The notes under the pieces were generated by a model. The model made no database searches. It was given only the letters and a program-made list of their open reading frames with translations, and had not been told where the DNA came from. The position numbers were made by a program, and so were the translations under genes. DNA of 64,000 nt from a virus: IMG/VR virus record IMGVR_UViG_3300035034_001349, positions 1-64,000 of that record; one strand, given 5' to 3'. Shown in pieces: positions 45,347-54,580 of the stretch; within the stretch, counting starts at the first letter, position 1; each line of letters begins with the position of its first letter.

Positions 45347-47623
45347 GCTAAAAAGAAGAACAATAAGATACTAGATACTTTAAATCGTTTAACAACGGGT
45401 GCTATATATGGAACAGATCAAGATGTTCATGATTCCAATAAAGCAGATATAACCGAGATTAAGGGTATCATAAACAAAATTAATGGTAAGTATAAGCAGA
45501 ATACTGGCTCAGAAATGATGGACTTTTTCAATAGTGTTAGTAATAATGAAAACCGCAAGAAGAAGGATGAAGATAGTAAGAAGAATAAGAAGAAAGAACT
45601 TATAAAATTAGATGATATAGTCAAGACTGATGAATATCAGAATGCTATAAGTGATATATTCTTCTCAGAGAAAGATAGATTTAATCTTTATCATAACTTC
45701 GACTTAATCTATAATAATATACCACAGATGGGACAAGCTTTAGATACATATGTGGATAATATATTATCACCAGATGATTTCACTAAGAACATATTTAATG
45801 TAAAATATAATGATATAGCTTCAGAAGTGACTAAGGATATTGTAATGTCTAATTTAAATAGGATAAAAAAGAATTACAATATTAAGTATAATGCTAAGAA
45901 GTATATTAAGAATGCTTTAAAGAATGGTGATGAATTTGTCGCAGTACTAAAGATAAGTAAAGAGATTGATAGATTACTTGTAGAAGATGAAGATGAAGAA
46001 CTTTTCTTTGATAGAAGTAATGATGATGGAAAGAAGTTAGGTACTGAAGATATACGTTTAACTAATGAAGAATTATCAGTGCTTGAATCAATGAATAAGC
46101 AGTCTAAAGGTGATAAAGTACTAAACTTACAAGAGAGTATGAAAGGTAATGATTACAAACAGTTAAAAGAAAACTGGCAAAGTTATATATCTGAGATATT
46201 AAATGAAAATATTGAAGTTGAATATGATAGTAAGTCATTAACAAATAAGATAAAACAAGTACAAAAGGACTTTGCATCTGATAAAAGTACTACTATTGGA
46301 GACAATATTGGGGGAGATAATAATAAGTCTAAAGATGATAAGAATAATGCAATTGAACTTAATGGTTCTATAGTAAAGAGGTTAGAACCTGAGAATGTTA
46401 TAAAACTAGAAGTAGAAGGCGTTAACTATGGTTATTATTATATTGAAAAGAGAGATGAAAGATTTGGTGAATCTAAGAGTACTAATCAAGCTATAACTGA
46501 TATAGACTTAAGTTTCTCAAATGGTGACCTTGACGATAATACAAATAAAAAAGTAAAACTTGTAAATGATATATTTGCTAAGAATATAGCTAGTAAAATA
46601 GATAAGACGTTTATAAAAGATAATCCTGAATTCAAGAATATTATTCATAACCTTTTAAGAAATAACTATATAACAAATGGTAAGGTAAAAATTATATATC
46701 TACAACCAGATGAGGTAGTACATTTCAAAGGTGATGATGATGGGTCTGTTTACGGGGAGTCTTTATATAAAAATATACTATTTACAGCTAAAATGTACTT
46801 AACTGTTTTAACTAGTGATTTAATGAGTAAATTAGTTAGAAGTCCAGATAAGAGAACTTTTTATATAGAAGTTGGGTTAGATGAAGATAGCGAAGCAGCT
46901 GTAGAGAGTTTTGTAAGAGATATTAAGACTAAAGATATAACTATGGATAACCTTAAAGATATAGATACTGCTATGAATTCAGTTGGTACGTTCCAGGATT
47001 ACTATATTCCAGTAGTTAATGGAGAAAAACCAGTTGAAATTGATAGAACTGATGGTCTTGACACTGATATTAAGAATGACTTCTCTGAGTATCTACTTGA
47101 AGCTATGATTTCAGGCGTAGGTATACCTAAAGATTTCCTTTCTTATAGTGATACTGAGTTTGTACGTTCGTTAGCAATGCAGAATGGTAAATTCATTAGA
47201 AGCATTATAGTAAAGCAATCTATGATGGCAGAAGGATTCAATAAGTTGATTAGAATGATTTATAAGAATGAATTTGATCATAAAGGTAAACAAGGTGAAG
47301 ACTTTGATGTTAGAAGTATACTTCAGAATATATCTGTAGAATTCCCACCACCATCATCACTTAATGTAAGTAACTTAAGTGAACAGATACGTAATAGTGG
47401 TGACGTTATAAATTTCATAGTTGAAACTTATATGGGTGATAGAACAGAAGATGAAGAATTAAAGAGAAGATTTAAGAAGACAGTTACTAAAGAATTTATT
47501 CCATCAATTGAATGGAGTAGATATGATACTATTTATGAAAATGCTATTAAAGGTAAAACAAAGGATGAATTACTTGTAGACGGAGGAGAAGACGAAGATT
47601 CAGGTGGAGGAAGTTCTTGGTAA
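45344..47623 (+). CDS. Portal protein
   Basis: A 759-residue protein. IPQMGQALDTYVDNILSPDD near residue 130 and YLQPDEVVHFKGDDDGSVYG near 450, followed by helices LLFTAKMYLTVLTSDLMSK-like and ISGVGIPKDFLSYSDTEF near 590, match T4 gp20-type portals. Portals form the ring through which DNA enters the head. The first 90 residues and a Ser/Asn linker near 320-340 are low complexity. The end EDEDSGGGSSW is acidic. It is transcribed away from the tail genes and ends at a bidirectional terminator. Confidence 0.85.
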   Translation: MAKKKNNKILDTLNRLTTGAIYGTDQDVHDSNKADITEIKGIINKINGKYKQNTGSEMMDFFNSVSNNENRKKKDEDSKKNKKKELIKLDDIVKTDEYQNAISDIFFSEKDRFNLYHNFDLIYNNIPQMGQALDTYVDNILSPDDFTKNIFNVKYNDIASEVTKDIVMSNLNRIKKNYNIKYNAKKYIKNALKNGDEFVAVLKISKEIDRLLVEDEDEELFFDRSNDDGKKLGTEDIRLTNEELSVLESMNKQSKGDKVLNLQESMKGNDYKQLKENWQSYISEILNENIEVEYDSKSLTNKIKQVQKDFASDKSTTIGDNIGGDNNKSKDDKNNAIELNGSIVKRLEPENVIKLEVEGVNYGYYYIEKRDERFGESKSTNQAITDIDLSFSNGDLDDNTNKKVKLVNDIFAKNIASKIDKTFIKDNPEFKNIIHNLLRNNYITNGKVKIIYLQPDEVVHFKGDDDGSVYGESLYKNILFTAKMYLTVLTSDLMSKLVRSPDKRTFYIEVGLDEDSEAAVESFVRDIKTKDITMDNLKDIDTAMNSVGTFQDYYIPVVNGEKPVEIDRTDGLDTDIKNDFSEYLLEAMISGVGIPKDFLSYSDTEFVRSLAMQNGKFIRSIIVKQSMMAEGFNKLIRMIYKNEFDHKGKQGEDFDVRSILQNISVEFPPPSSLNVSNLSEQIRNSGDVINFIVETYMGDRTEDEELKRRFKKTVTKEFIPSIEWSRYDTIYENAIKGKTKDELLVDGGEDEDSGGGSSW

Positions 47624-47640
47624 TATAATAAAAATAAAAA

Positions 47641-47666
47641 GACTATAACCAATTAAGGTTATAGTC
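47641..47666. terminator. Bidirectional terminator between portal and tail tube genes
   Basis: GACTATAACC pairs with GGTTATAGTC around AATTAA, with A-rich and T-rich flanks. Confidence 0.85.
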
Positions 47667-47684
47667 TTATTTTTATTATTTATA

Positions 47685-48506
47685 CTAACCAGCACTACCA
47701 TGAGCTGATCTGTCAATTTCAGTGGATGTAATATCTTTAGATTCATCATATGAATCAGAAATATTATCGCTTCCGTTATCTCCTGTAGGATCAAACGCAC
47801 CCATTTCTTTGAAACCATATTTATTTTTCTTAAGTAATTCTTTAGCAAACTCATCAACTTTAGCTGAAAGATTCAAATCACCAGTGAATGATTGTTCATA
47901 TTCAACTTGGTCATGTGTACCTTGAGTGTAGTTGAAGTGGCTTAATCTAATTGCCTTAGGCATTACATTAGTATAATAAGCCGCAAATTCAATATTGTTT
48001 TTATCAACGTTGTTCGCATCAGGTCTAGTAACAATGTAAATTAGTTCTCCAGTATGATTAGCAGATGCATAATCGATATCATGAATCTTTGGATAAGTTG
48101 CAAGACCAGTTTCAGGGTCTCTAATTCCAGTTACCCAATACTGATACATATTCTTCATTGGTGAACCACTGAATTCTTGGTGCTTAATTGTAAATTCAGT
48201 ATTTTGCTTCTTAATTCCACCTGCAATATGGTACTCATTTGCATTGAAGCCATGTGTAACAGAGATTGTTTCTAATTCAATGTCACTTAAACCGCCAAAT
48301 TCTTTGAAATTCTTTTCAGTCATTACTGCAAAATCAGGATAAGTATCTGTTACCCACTTAGGTAGTGTTACCCAAATGAAGAACGCATAACCTGTAACAA
48401 GATTATCATATTCCATCTTTTGTAAGTCGAATGAACCTGTAAAGAAATTCGAATTGGAAGCATTTTTAACGTTAAAGCTATTTATAGACGCTCCAGGTTT
48501 AATCAT
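47685..48506 (-). CDS. Tail tube protein
   Basis: A 273-residue protein. VTGYAFFIWVTLPKWVTDTY near the start, LETISVTHGFNANEY near 85, HQEFSGSPMKNMYQYWVTGI near 120 and the strand-rich end PKAIRLSHFNY...VEYEQSFTGDL fit T4 gp19-like tail tube subunits. A Ser/Asp-rich tail of about 35 residues follows. It lies next to the sheath gene, the usual order in contractile-tailed phages. RBS AGAAAGGA. Confidence 0.8.
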   Translation of the reverse strand: MIKPGASINSFNVKNASNSNFFTGSFDLQKMEYDNLVTGYAFFIWVTLPKWVTDTYPDFAVMTEKNFKEFGGLSDIELETISVTHGFNANEYHIAGGIKKQNTEFTIKHQEFSGSPMKNMYQYWVTGIRDPETGLATYPKIHDIDYASANHTGELIYIVTRPDANNVDKNNIEFAAYYTNVMPKAIRLSHFNYTQGTHDQVEYEQSFTGDLNLSAKVDEFAKELLKKNKYGFKEMGAFDPTGDNGSDNISDSYDESKDITSTEIDRSAHGSAG

Positions 48507-48567
48507 ATATTCCCATTCCTTTCTTTATATTCAAATTATATTAATTATTTGTTAGTTATATAAAATA

Positions 48568-48598
48568 AAGGGAGAGTTTATAGTAAACTCAACCCCTT
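48568..48598 (-). terminator. Terminator after the tail sheath gene
   Basis: Stem AAGGG-GTT-GAGTTTA with TAAACTC-T-CCCTT around CTA, followed on the minus strand by TATTTTAT. Confidence 0.7.
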
Positions 48599-48611
48599 AG
48601 TCTAATTATTA

Positions 48612-51464
48612 TTAATTAACAGTTAAGCTAATGAAAATTCTTTCGATTGTTGAGTTAAACTCTAACTCAATTCTTACTCTAGCTACTTTCTGCTTTCTAT
48701 CATACTCAGACGCATATACAGTACCACTAATTGAAGTACAAGCTTTATTAGTAACCCACTTCTGAAGATATCCATTTAAATTGCTTTGTGCAATTGTTAA
48801 TGTATTAGGATCATTAAATTCAAATTGATAATCTTCCATCATTAATTCAGCATCTCTCTGAATCTTAAGCAATACACGTACATTATTAATGTTACTTAAT
48901 GCAGATGTTGCTTTCTGAGAAGTTAATTGAGTACCAAATCTAGTACGTCTATTATCAGACTCTATATAGTTAAGCTGATTTTTATATAACTGTGTCTTCC
49001 AAGGTTCATTAGGGTTATAAGATAACTTCTTAAATCCTGATACTATACCTCTTCTATTTCCTGCTAATGGGTATTGAATACCATTAGAATCATCATTAGT
49101 AGGAATCATTCCCGCTAACATATACGTAGGTGTTACTTTAATATCTTTACCAGTATATTCTGCATCACTAACAATTAAGTCTTGTGTATATACTGCAAGT
49201 CTAAAGTCACTAACGTTATTAGCTTTTCTATAATCAATAGACTGCTTTGGTGTTGCTTGGAATCCAGTATCAAGGAAACCCATAAAGTCACGTCTAATGT
49301 CTTTAACTAATTCAGAAATTGCATCTTTAACTGATTGTGTGTAATTTGCATCTAATACTAAGTCAACAGGTATTAATTTCTTATTAAGAATATTATCATC
49401 TACTAGACCAGTATAAGCACGAACTAATAACGACTCAACAGTTTGTGATCTTAATGCTGAATCTGATACATCTAAATCTCCATCAGAACCATTAACTAAG
49501 AATGTTCCAGTTGGTAAATCTTCTAATGTATATTCGTGTGCATTACTTTCAATATCTACTAATTCTAATTGATAATCTGCAATTTTACCTTCAACGATAT
49601 CAACTATAGCAGGTATATCAGAGCCATTTACATTTCCTTCTGCAGATGTAGCAACTGCATTTGCATATGTGAAAGCATCATCAATTCTAATAATTAGTGA
49701 ATCAACGATATCAATTCCATTTTCAACTCTTACTTTTTCTATTGCATCTAATAGAGTATCTGTTAAACCAGCATAGCCAGTTGTAATAGCTTCTAATGCA
49801 ACAGTTTTATCAGACTCAATAGCAAATGAATTTATAACTTCATTATATTCAGTCTGTAATGTGGCTAATGTGCTCTCTGCAGAAGTAATATCATCATCAG
49901 CATAAGTATTAGTGTCGCCATCATTTATCTTTAAGAATGTGATTAATTCATCAGCAGTTCCTAAGTAATCATAAATAGAAGTAACTAATGATGTTGAAGT
50001 AATATCATCACCATACTTAGCATATTCAGTGTCTACATTCTTATCAGCATCTTCTAAAAGACCCTTGTATTTACCCAATTTTATATTAACGATATCATAA
50101 TCAACGATTTCATTTCTGATAGCATCGATTTCATTATTTAAATTAGTTGTTTCAGCTATGCTCTCGATTGTCTCACTATAATCACGTATTTCTTCATATA
50201 ATGGAACAATATTTCTAGAACCAGTAACTAACTGTTTAGCTGAGGCTAGTACAGATGAAGCATCAGATTGGTCTGTGTCATAAGTAGACTTAACAGATTC
50301 ATATGTTGTCATAACAGATTCTGTCACACCAACTAAGTCATCATGTGCTACATATAAAGTACCATCAGTAGTATTAACTAATTCAGTGGTTAATGTATCA
50401 AAGCTACCTGCTTTAACGTTAGAAAGAACTAACTTAGCATTATCAATTGTATTATTCATAGCATCTAAATCATGACTACGATAATTATTATCTGCAGTTA
50501 CGATGAATTTTTCAATACTATCGTCAACATCTACTAGGTTATTAGAACCTGTAGCGTTTCCATTACTATCATATTCATTAATAGCAATTAATAAATCTTC
50601 TTCAGAACCAGTAATGCTATCTGCATATACTTGTTCCATACTATCAAATGTGATCATGTCTAATTTCTTAGGATGAACATTAGGATTAATGATTTCTCCT
50701 ATCTTACCATATGCGTCTTCATTGAAGATAACATTAGCAATATTAGAATACTTATCAACCATATATTTTATGAACATTGACTCTCCACTAATACTTTGTG
50801 CATCAGGGTCAAGTGAAACATTGAAAGGACCTTCAATACTCTCAATAGAACCTGAAGAACTAATTTGTGTAATTTCTAATGAATAAACATTGAAATCATA
50901 TGTCTCTTTGAACTCATCATTAAGATACATTTTGAATCCTAATTTGTAACTAGTACCTCTACCTTTTGGATATAAACCGAAAAGCATATTTGTTTCAAAT
51001 CCATCAACTGTCACGTCACGTTCCTTAGTCAATTCATTAACTAAAGCACCATCACTAACATTATTAACTTCAGTAGTATTAACGACTGTTTTAACTTCAA
51101 CGTCATCAAAACTAACTAATGTACCAGATGAATCTTTTACTTGTTTACTACCTATTTTAGTCTGAAGACCGAACATTGTATGTGAGTAACCTGCATTATC
51201 AGGCATTACTCTTAATCCGTAAAGTCCTCCACCACTTTGAAGCCAGTTCATTATATTGTATAATGATTGTCCATGCTTACGCATATTAGGCTCACCATAC
51301 TCGAATAAGAACTCAGACGGTGATGTAATCATTTTAATTACATTATCCTCACCCTTATCAGAAGTGAAAGCGGCAAATAATTGTGTTGTACCTTCAGATG
51401 TTAAAAAGGTAATAGAATTATCAACTATTGTACTTTCTACACTTGGATGTAAATATTTCGCCAT
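48612..51464 (-). CDS. Tail sheath protein with a large central insertion
   Basis: A 950-residue protein, longer than most sheaths (often 450-700). The N-terminal part (PSVESTIVDNSI, FLFEYGEPNMRKHGQSLYN, GGLYGLRVMPDNAG) and the C-terminal part (FGTQLTSQKATSALSNINNV, RVLLKIQRDAELMMEDYQF, GTVYASEYDRKQKVARVRIE) are typical of contractile sheaths. Residues of about 300-690 are acidic, Thr/Ser/Asp-rich helical sequence that looks like an inserted surface domain. The sheath contracts to drive the tube through the host wall. RBS AAAAGGAG. Confidence 0.88.
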   Translation of the reverse strand: MAKYLHPSVESTIVDNSITFLTSEGTTQLFAAFTSDKGEDNVIKMITSPSEFLFEYGEPNMRKHGQSLYNIMNWLQSGGGLYGLRVMPDNAGYSHTMFGLQTKIGSKQVKDSSGTLVSFDDVEVKTVVNTTEVNNVSDGALVNELTKERDVTVDGFETNMLFGLYPKGRGTSYKLGFKMYLNDEFKETYDFNVYSLEITQISSSGSIESIEGPFNVSLDPDAQSISGESMFIKYMVDKYSNIANVIFNEDAYGKIGEIINPNVHPKKLDMITFDSMEQVYADSITGSEEDLLIAINEYDSNGNATGSNNLVDVDDSIEKFIVTADNNYRSHDLDAMNNTIDNAKLVLSNVKAGSFDTLTTELVNTTDGTLYVAHDDLVGVTESVMTTYESVKSTYDTDQSDASSVLASAKQLVTGSRNIVPLYEEIRDYSETIESIAETTNLNNEIDAIRNEIVDYDIVNIKLGKYKGLLEDADKNVDTEYAKYGDDITSTSLVTSIYDYLGTADELITFLKINDGDTNTYADDDITSAESTLATLQTEYNEVINSFAIESDKTVALEAITTGYAGLTDTLLDAIEKVRVENGIDIVDSLIIRIDDAFTYANAVATSAEGNVNGSDIPAIVDIVEGKIADYQLELVDIESNAHEYTLEDLPTGTFLVNGSDGDLDVSDSALRSQTVESLLVRAYTGLVDDNILNKKLIPVDLVLDANYTQSVKDAISELVKDIRRDFMGFLDTGFQATPKQSIDYRKANNVSDFRLAVYTQDLIVSDAEYTGKDIKVTPTYMLAGMIPTNDDSNGIQYPLAGNRRGIVSGFKKLSYNPNEPWKTQLYKNQLNYIESDNRRTRFGTQLTSQKATSALSNINNVRVLLKIQRDAELMMEDYQFEFNDPNTLTIAQSNLNGYLQKWVTNKACTSISGTVYASEYDRKQKVARVRIELEFNSTIERIFISLTVN

Positions 51465-51634
51465 AATAACTCTCCTTTTCTTGTAATTTTATTAATAAAA
51501 TTGAATTAAATATAATTCTTAATATAAGTTGTTTAACAACTATTATCATTTATTTAATTATTTGTTTTGTTATAATATCAGAAAATTGTTGAGTTAATGT
51601 CCCATTACCCTTAATAGGTAATGGGATTTTGTGT
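51465..51634. other. Spacer upstream of the sheath gene
   Basis: 170 bases, AT-rich, with a hairpin at 51601-51625 that ends the upstream holin unit. A promoter for the sheath gene is expected here, but no clear copy of the recurring block is seen. Confidence 0.5.
51601..51625 (-). terminator. Hairpin after the holin-like gene
   Basis: CCCATTACC pairs with GGTAATGGG around CTTAATA. The T-run is weak on the minus strand. Confidence 0.6.
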
Positions 51635-52036
51635 CTATTTAACTAAATCTACACTACTTTCAATTATGATATCAATAAAGTTATCTAAATCACCATACAT
51701 ATCTGTAATATATTTCTTAGTTTCATTATTTATAGTTGTTTTAAATTCCTCAGTAACATCCTCTTTAATTTTTATACCTTCTTCTTTACTTAGTTTACCC
51801 TCAGAATCTCTAAGAGACTTAACTATACTACTTTCTGTAGCCATCATGATTTCGAATAATACATCTTTACCAATAGTGATGTATTTAGCCTTAAGTTCGT
51901 AGTACTTGTCATCTTTTTCACTTTCAATTAACTTAATCTTTGATGTTAGATATACTTGTAATAATCTAACCACAAAGGTGAATAAACCTGTTATCAATAC
52001 CACCAATACATTTGTAATAATTTCATTAAAATCCAT
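51635..52036 (-). CDS. Holin of the LLH type (probable)
   Basis: 133 residues with one N-terminal membrane helix (IITNVLVVLITGLFTFVVRL) and a long charged region that ends YITDMYGDLDNFIDIIIESS. This ending and the overall layout fit the LLH holin family, which opens the membrane for lysis. No endolysin gene is seen next to it, so a tail-associated membrane role is also possible. Confidence 0.65.
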   Translation of the reverse strand: MDFNEIITNVLVVLITGLFTFVVRLLQVYLTSKIKLIESEKDDKYYELKAKYITIGKDVLFEIMMATESSIVKSLRDSEGKLSKEEGIKIKEDVTEEFKTTINNETKKYITDMYGDLDNFIDIIIESSVDLVK

Positions 52037-52051
52037 TATTTAACATCCTCT

Positions 52052-52786
52052 CTAGTATTTCATAGTTTTCTCTAACGGAGATTCATTTTCATCCGCACCA
52101 GTTCTTGTTTTGTTTACACTTGATATTATAGCTTGGTTCATGTCTTCAAATGTAATATCTGTAAATTGTGAGTTTAAGTTTGCAAGACTCTTTAAACTAA
52201 CAGTTGCATAATCATACTCAGTTGCTTTAGAATTTTCTTTACCTATAGTTCTTCTAAAAGGTTTATCTAAACTATCCTTATTACGGTATAATTCAGCTAC
52301 TATAAATTCTAGTATAAATGAGGGAACACCTACATTTACGTCATTTATATCTAAATTACTATGATATAAATCAATTACCTCACTATATGGTATAGTATTA
52401 GCTAATTTACCACCATGAAGCAGTTTAACGAAGTTCTCTGTACTAGTTGCTGATTCTTCTATACTGTCCGAGTTTAAGAATATATCACCTTTATATAACT
52501 GAAATATTCTATATTTTTCTTCTCCATCTGACTTAATCTTTAATTTATCCTTAAAGCTAGACGAAAAGTTTATTGTGATATCCACTGGTAAGTCTAAACT
52601 AAATATCTCACCTTTTTTATCTTTACTATCGCTAACCATAAAGTAGAACAGTCCTATGGTATTCAACTTATCTGATGTTATCTTAGAAATTCCTTTTTTA
52701 AAGTAGAATTCGGGTATATATACTTCCATATACTCTTCATCAAAAAAGACTTTATTATTTTCTTCTTTCAAGAATGTAAAACCCAT
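52052..52786 (-). CDS. Probable virion protein, 244 residues
   Basis: AAGGAG lies eight bases before the ATG at 52786. Begins GFTFLKEENNKVFFDEEYME with a strand-rich first half and a helical second half (YSEVIDLYHSNLDINDVNV). Placed in a run of morphogenesis genes between holin and terminase. No family recognised. Confidence 0.55.
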   Translation of the reverse strand: MGFTFLKEENNKVFFDEEYMEVYIPEFYFKKGISKITSDKLNTIGLFYFMVSDSKDKKGEIFSLDLPVDITINFSSSFKDKLKIKSDGEEKYRIFQLYKGDIFLNSDSIEESATSTENFVKLLHGGKLANTIPYSEVIDLYHSNLDINDVNVGVPSFILEFIVAELYRNKDSLDKPFRRTIGKENSKATEYDYATVSLKSLANLNSQFTDITFEDMNQAIISSVNKTRTGADENESPLEKTMKY

Positions 52787-52821
52787 CAATATCACTCCTT
52801 TCTTAGATTATTAATAGATTG

Positions 52822-53460
52822 TTATAAGTTATCAACGAACTCGATATGTTCATTTATTTTCTCAACTAAATCGAATTCTGATTCTATACGGTCTAACCTA
52901 TCAATTAGCTTGGAAATAAATACTGAGTTTCTGTTGATATCACATTCAACGATAAATTTAAAAAAAGTGTAAATAAAATATCTCTTATTCTTTCTATTCA
53001 TACCATTCAGTACTTTATTTAACTTAGTAAATAAGAATCTAGGATTTTTGAAAGTATACATACTATTGCCTAATATATGGATAACTTTTTCTGTAATAAT
53101 TTTCATTTCACCATTAGATAAATCTTCTTTAACATCCTTAGCCAGTTCCTTATCAAATAGAGGCTCAATACTGTATATAAATTTAAATTGATTCATTAAG
53201 TAGTCAACTTCAATTATTTTCTCAGTATCACTCTCATCTAATGTATCTCTCAACTTCTTTAACTTATATAAATAAATCTTTTCATCATCTAATAAATTAG
53301 ATAAGTCAAAACCATCAATCTCTTCTTCTAGATCTTTATTTAGATTATCTATCTGATTGATTATTTTATCTAATTCTTTTAATTCTTTCTTATCACTCTT
53401 ATCTAACTCATCAAAACCTTTAAAGGCTTCTACTAAATCTTTCATAGTATCTGTTTGCAT
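52822..53460 (-). CDS. Unknown helical protein, 212 residues
   Basis: The ATG at 53460 is six bases after GGAGG. Coiled-coil type start (DELDKSDKKELKELDKIINQ) and helical throughout. Position suggests a tail assembly or scaffold role, but nothing in the sequence proves it. Confidence 0.55.
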   Translation of the reverse strand: MQTDTMKDLVEAFKGFDELDKSDKKELKELDKIINQIDNLNKDLEEEIDGFDLSNLLDDEKIYLYKLKKLRDTLDESDTEKIIEVDYLMNQFKFIYSIEPLFDKELAKDVKEDLSNGEMKIITEKVIHILGNSMYTFKNPRFLFTKLNKVLNGMNRKNKRYFIYTFFKFIVECDINRNSVFISKLIDRLDRIESEFDLVEKINEHIEFVDNL

Positions 53461-53484
53461 GTCCATCCTCCTATTATTATATTA

Positions 53485-54243
53485 TTAATCATCACTCTTT
53501 GGTAACATTTTAGTCACTTCATTAGTTATTTGTATTATCAAATCATTTCTATTTTCAGACTCTGATTGTAGTGGTTTAAAAAAGTTAGTATAGAATTCTG
53601 GTCCTACCATTCCCATTAACTCATTTTCCTCAAAGAATATTTCATTGATTAGAGCTAATGACGATTCCATTTCATCAGTAGATATAATACTTTTCATAAT
53701 ATTCTCTGAATTAGTATTAGTATTGATTATACCGTTTACTATATCTCTTACAGATACTATAATAACAACCTCATCAATAGACTTAAATACACGTTTTAAT
53801 GACTTCACTTGAATTGATTTCCTATTTAAATCAGATTTAAAGTTTTCTATATAGTCTTCTTTATTCTCATTAATATCAGACACAATGAAATCTATTAATT
53901 TTTCCTTATAATCTAATATAAATGCTTTGTATAGAGCATCAATATATAGGAAAAAGTCATCATCTAATATTTCATGTCTCCCAATATTTGTAGTTAAGTC
54001 AAATTTAGTCTCTATGTCTTCTAATAAACTCTCGTATATAGAGAATTTTTCTTCTAATATTTTTTCCATTACTTCATCATCTTCAGAGTACTTAAGCTTA
54101 ATTAAATTGTACCTATCTTTGAATATCTCTAGTACATTTGAAGGACTATATGACATTAAAATCTGCTCATCAACCTGTTCTCTTAGGTTTTCATACAATA
54201 TACTGTCTGATAACCTACTGACTACTTCATCTACATAGTACAT
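53485..54243 (-). CDS. Unknown helical protein, 252 residues
   Basis: Acidic helical protein (YEDVVSRLSDSILYENLREQ-like start, ESLLEDIETKFDLTTNIG). RBS AAAGGG. In the morphogenesis run, 24 bases before the next gene. No family recognised. Confidence 0.55.
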   Translation of the reverse strand: MYYVDEVVSRLSDSILYENLREQVDEQILMSYSPSNVLEIFKDRYNLIKLKYSEDDEVMEKILEEKFSIYESLLEDIETKFDLTTNIGRHEILDDDFFLYIDALYKAFILDYKEKLIDFIVSDINENKEDYIENFKSDLNRKSIQVKSLKRVFKSIDEVVIIVSVRDIVNGIINTNTNSENIMKSIISTDEMESSLALINEIFFEENELMGMVGPEFYTNFFKPLQSESENRNDLIIQITNEVTKMLPKSDD

Positions 54244-54257
54244 TATCTCACCCTTTC

Positions 54258-54512
54258 CTATTCTTCAATTGTAGCAATTATGTCTCTAGTCGTTATTGCT
54301 AAAATATCTTTTTTATGAAACTTTATCTTTGTTTTCATAGTCATTTGTTGTACAATTAGCTTAGTGCCTTTAGTATACTTAGCACTATCTTCTATTACTT
54401 CACATACTAAATATCCATCATGATTATTTGTAATTAAAGAATCACTACCATCTAGTATATCGCTACTTATTTCCTTTACTAATACATTATCTCCAACTGG
54501 AATTAATTTCAT
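54258..54512 (-). CDS. GroES-like co-chaperonin
   Basis: 84 residues. The start MKLIPVGDNVLVKEI matches MxIRPLxDRVxVK of GroES, and the end KIKFHKKDILAITTRDIIAT matches the xxxxxxYLILxExDILAxxE ending. The mobile loop region (DILDGSDSLITNNHD) is shorter than usual. Phage co-chaperonins such as T4 gp31 replace GroES to fold the capsid protein. Its position just before the terminase gene fits head assembly. AAAGGAG precedes the ATG. Confidence 0.7.
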   Translation of the reverse strand: MKLIPVGDNVLVKEISSDILDGSDSLITNNHDGYLVCEVIEDSAKYTKGTKLIVQQMTMKTKIKFHKKDILAITTRDIIATIEE

Positions 54513-54580
54513 TATAACACTCCTTTTTTACGCTATACATTCATTCTATATTGAGTTGTTAATATTAAATAAAAAAAAAA

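Noticed and set aside
47600-47857. Minus-strand frame between portal and tail tube genes
   Set aside because: It overlaps the end of the portal gene, the bidirectional terminator and the tail tube gene in another frame, with no RBS.
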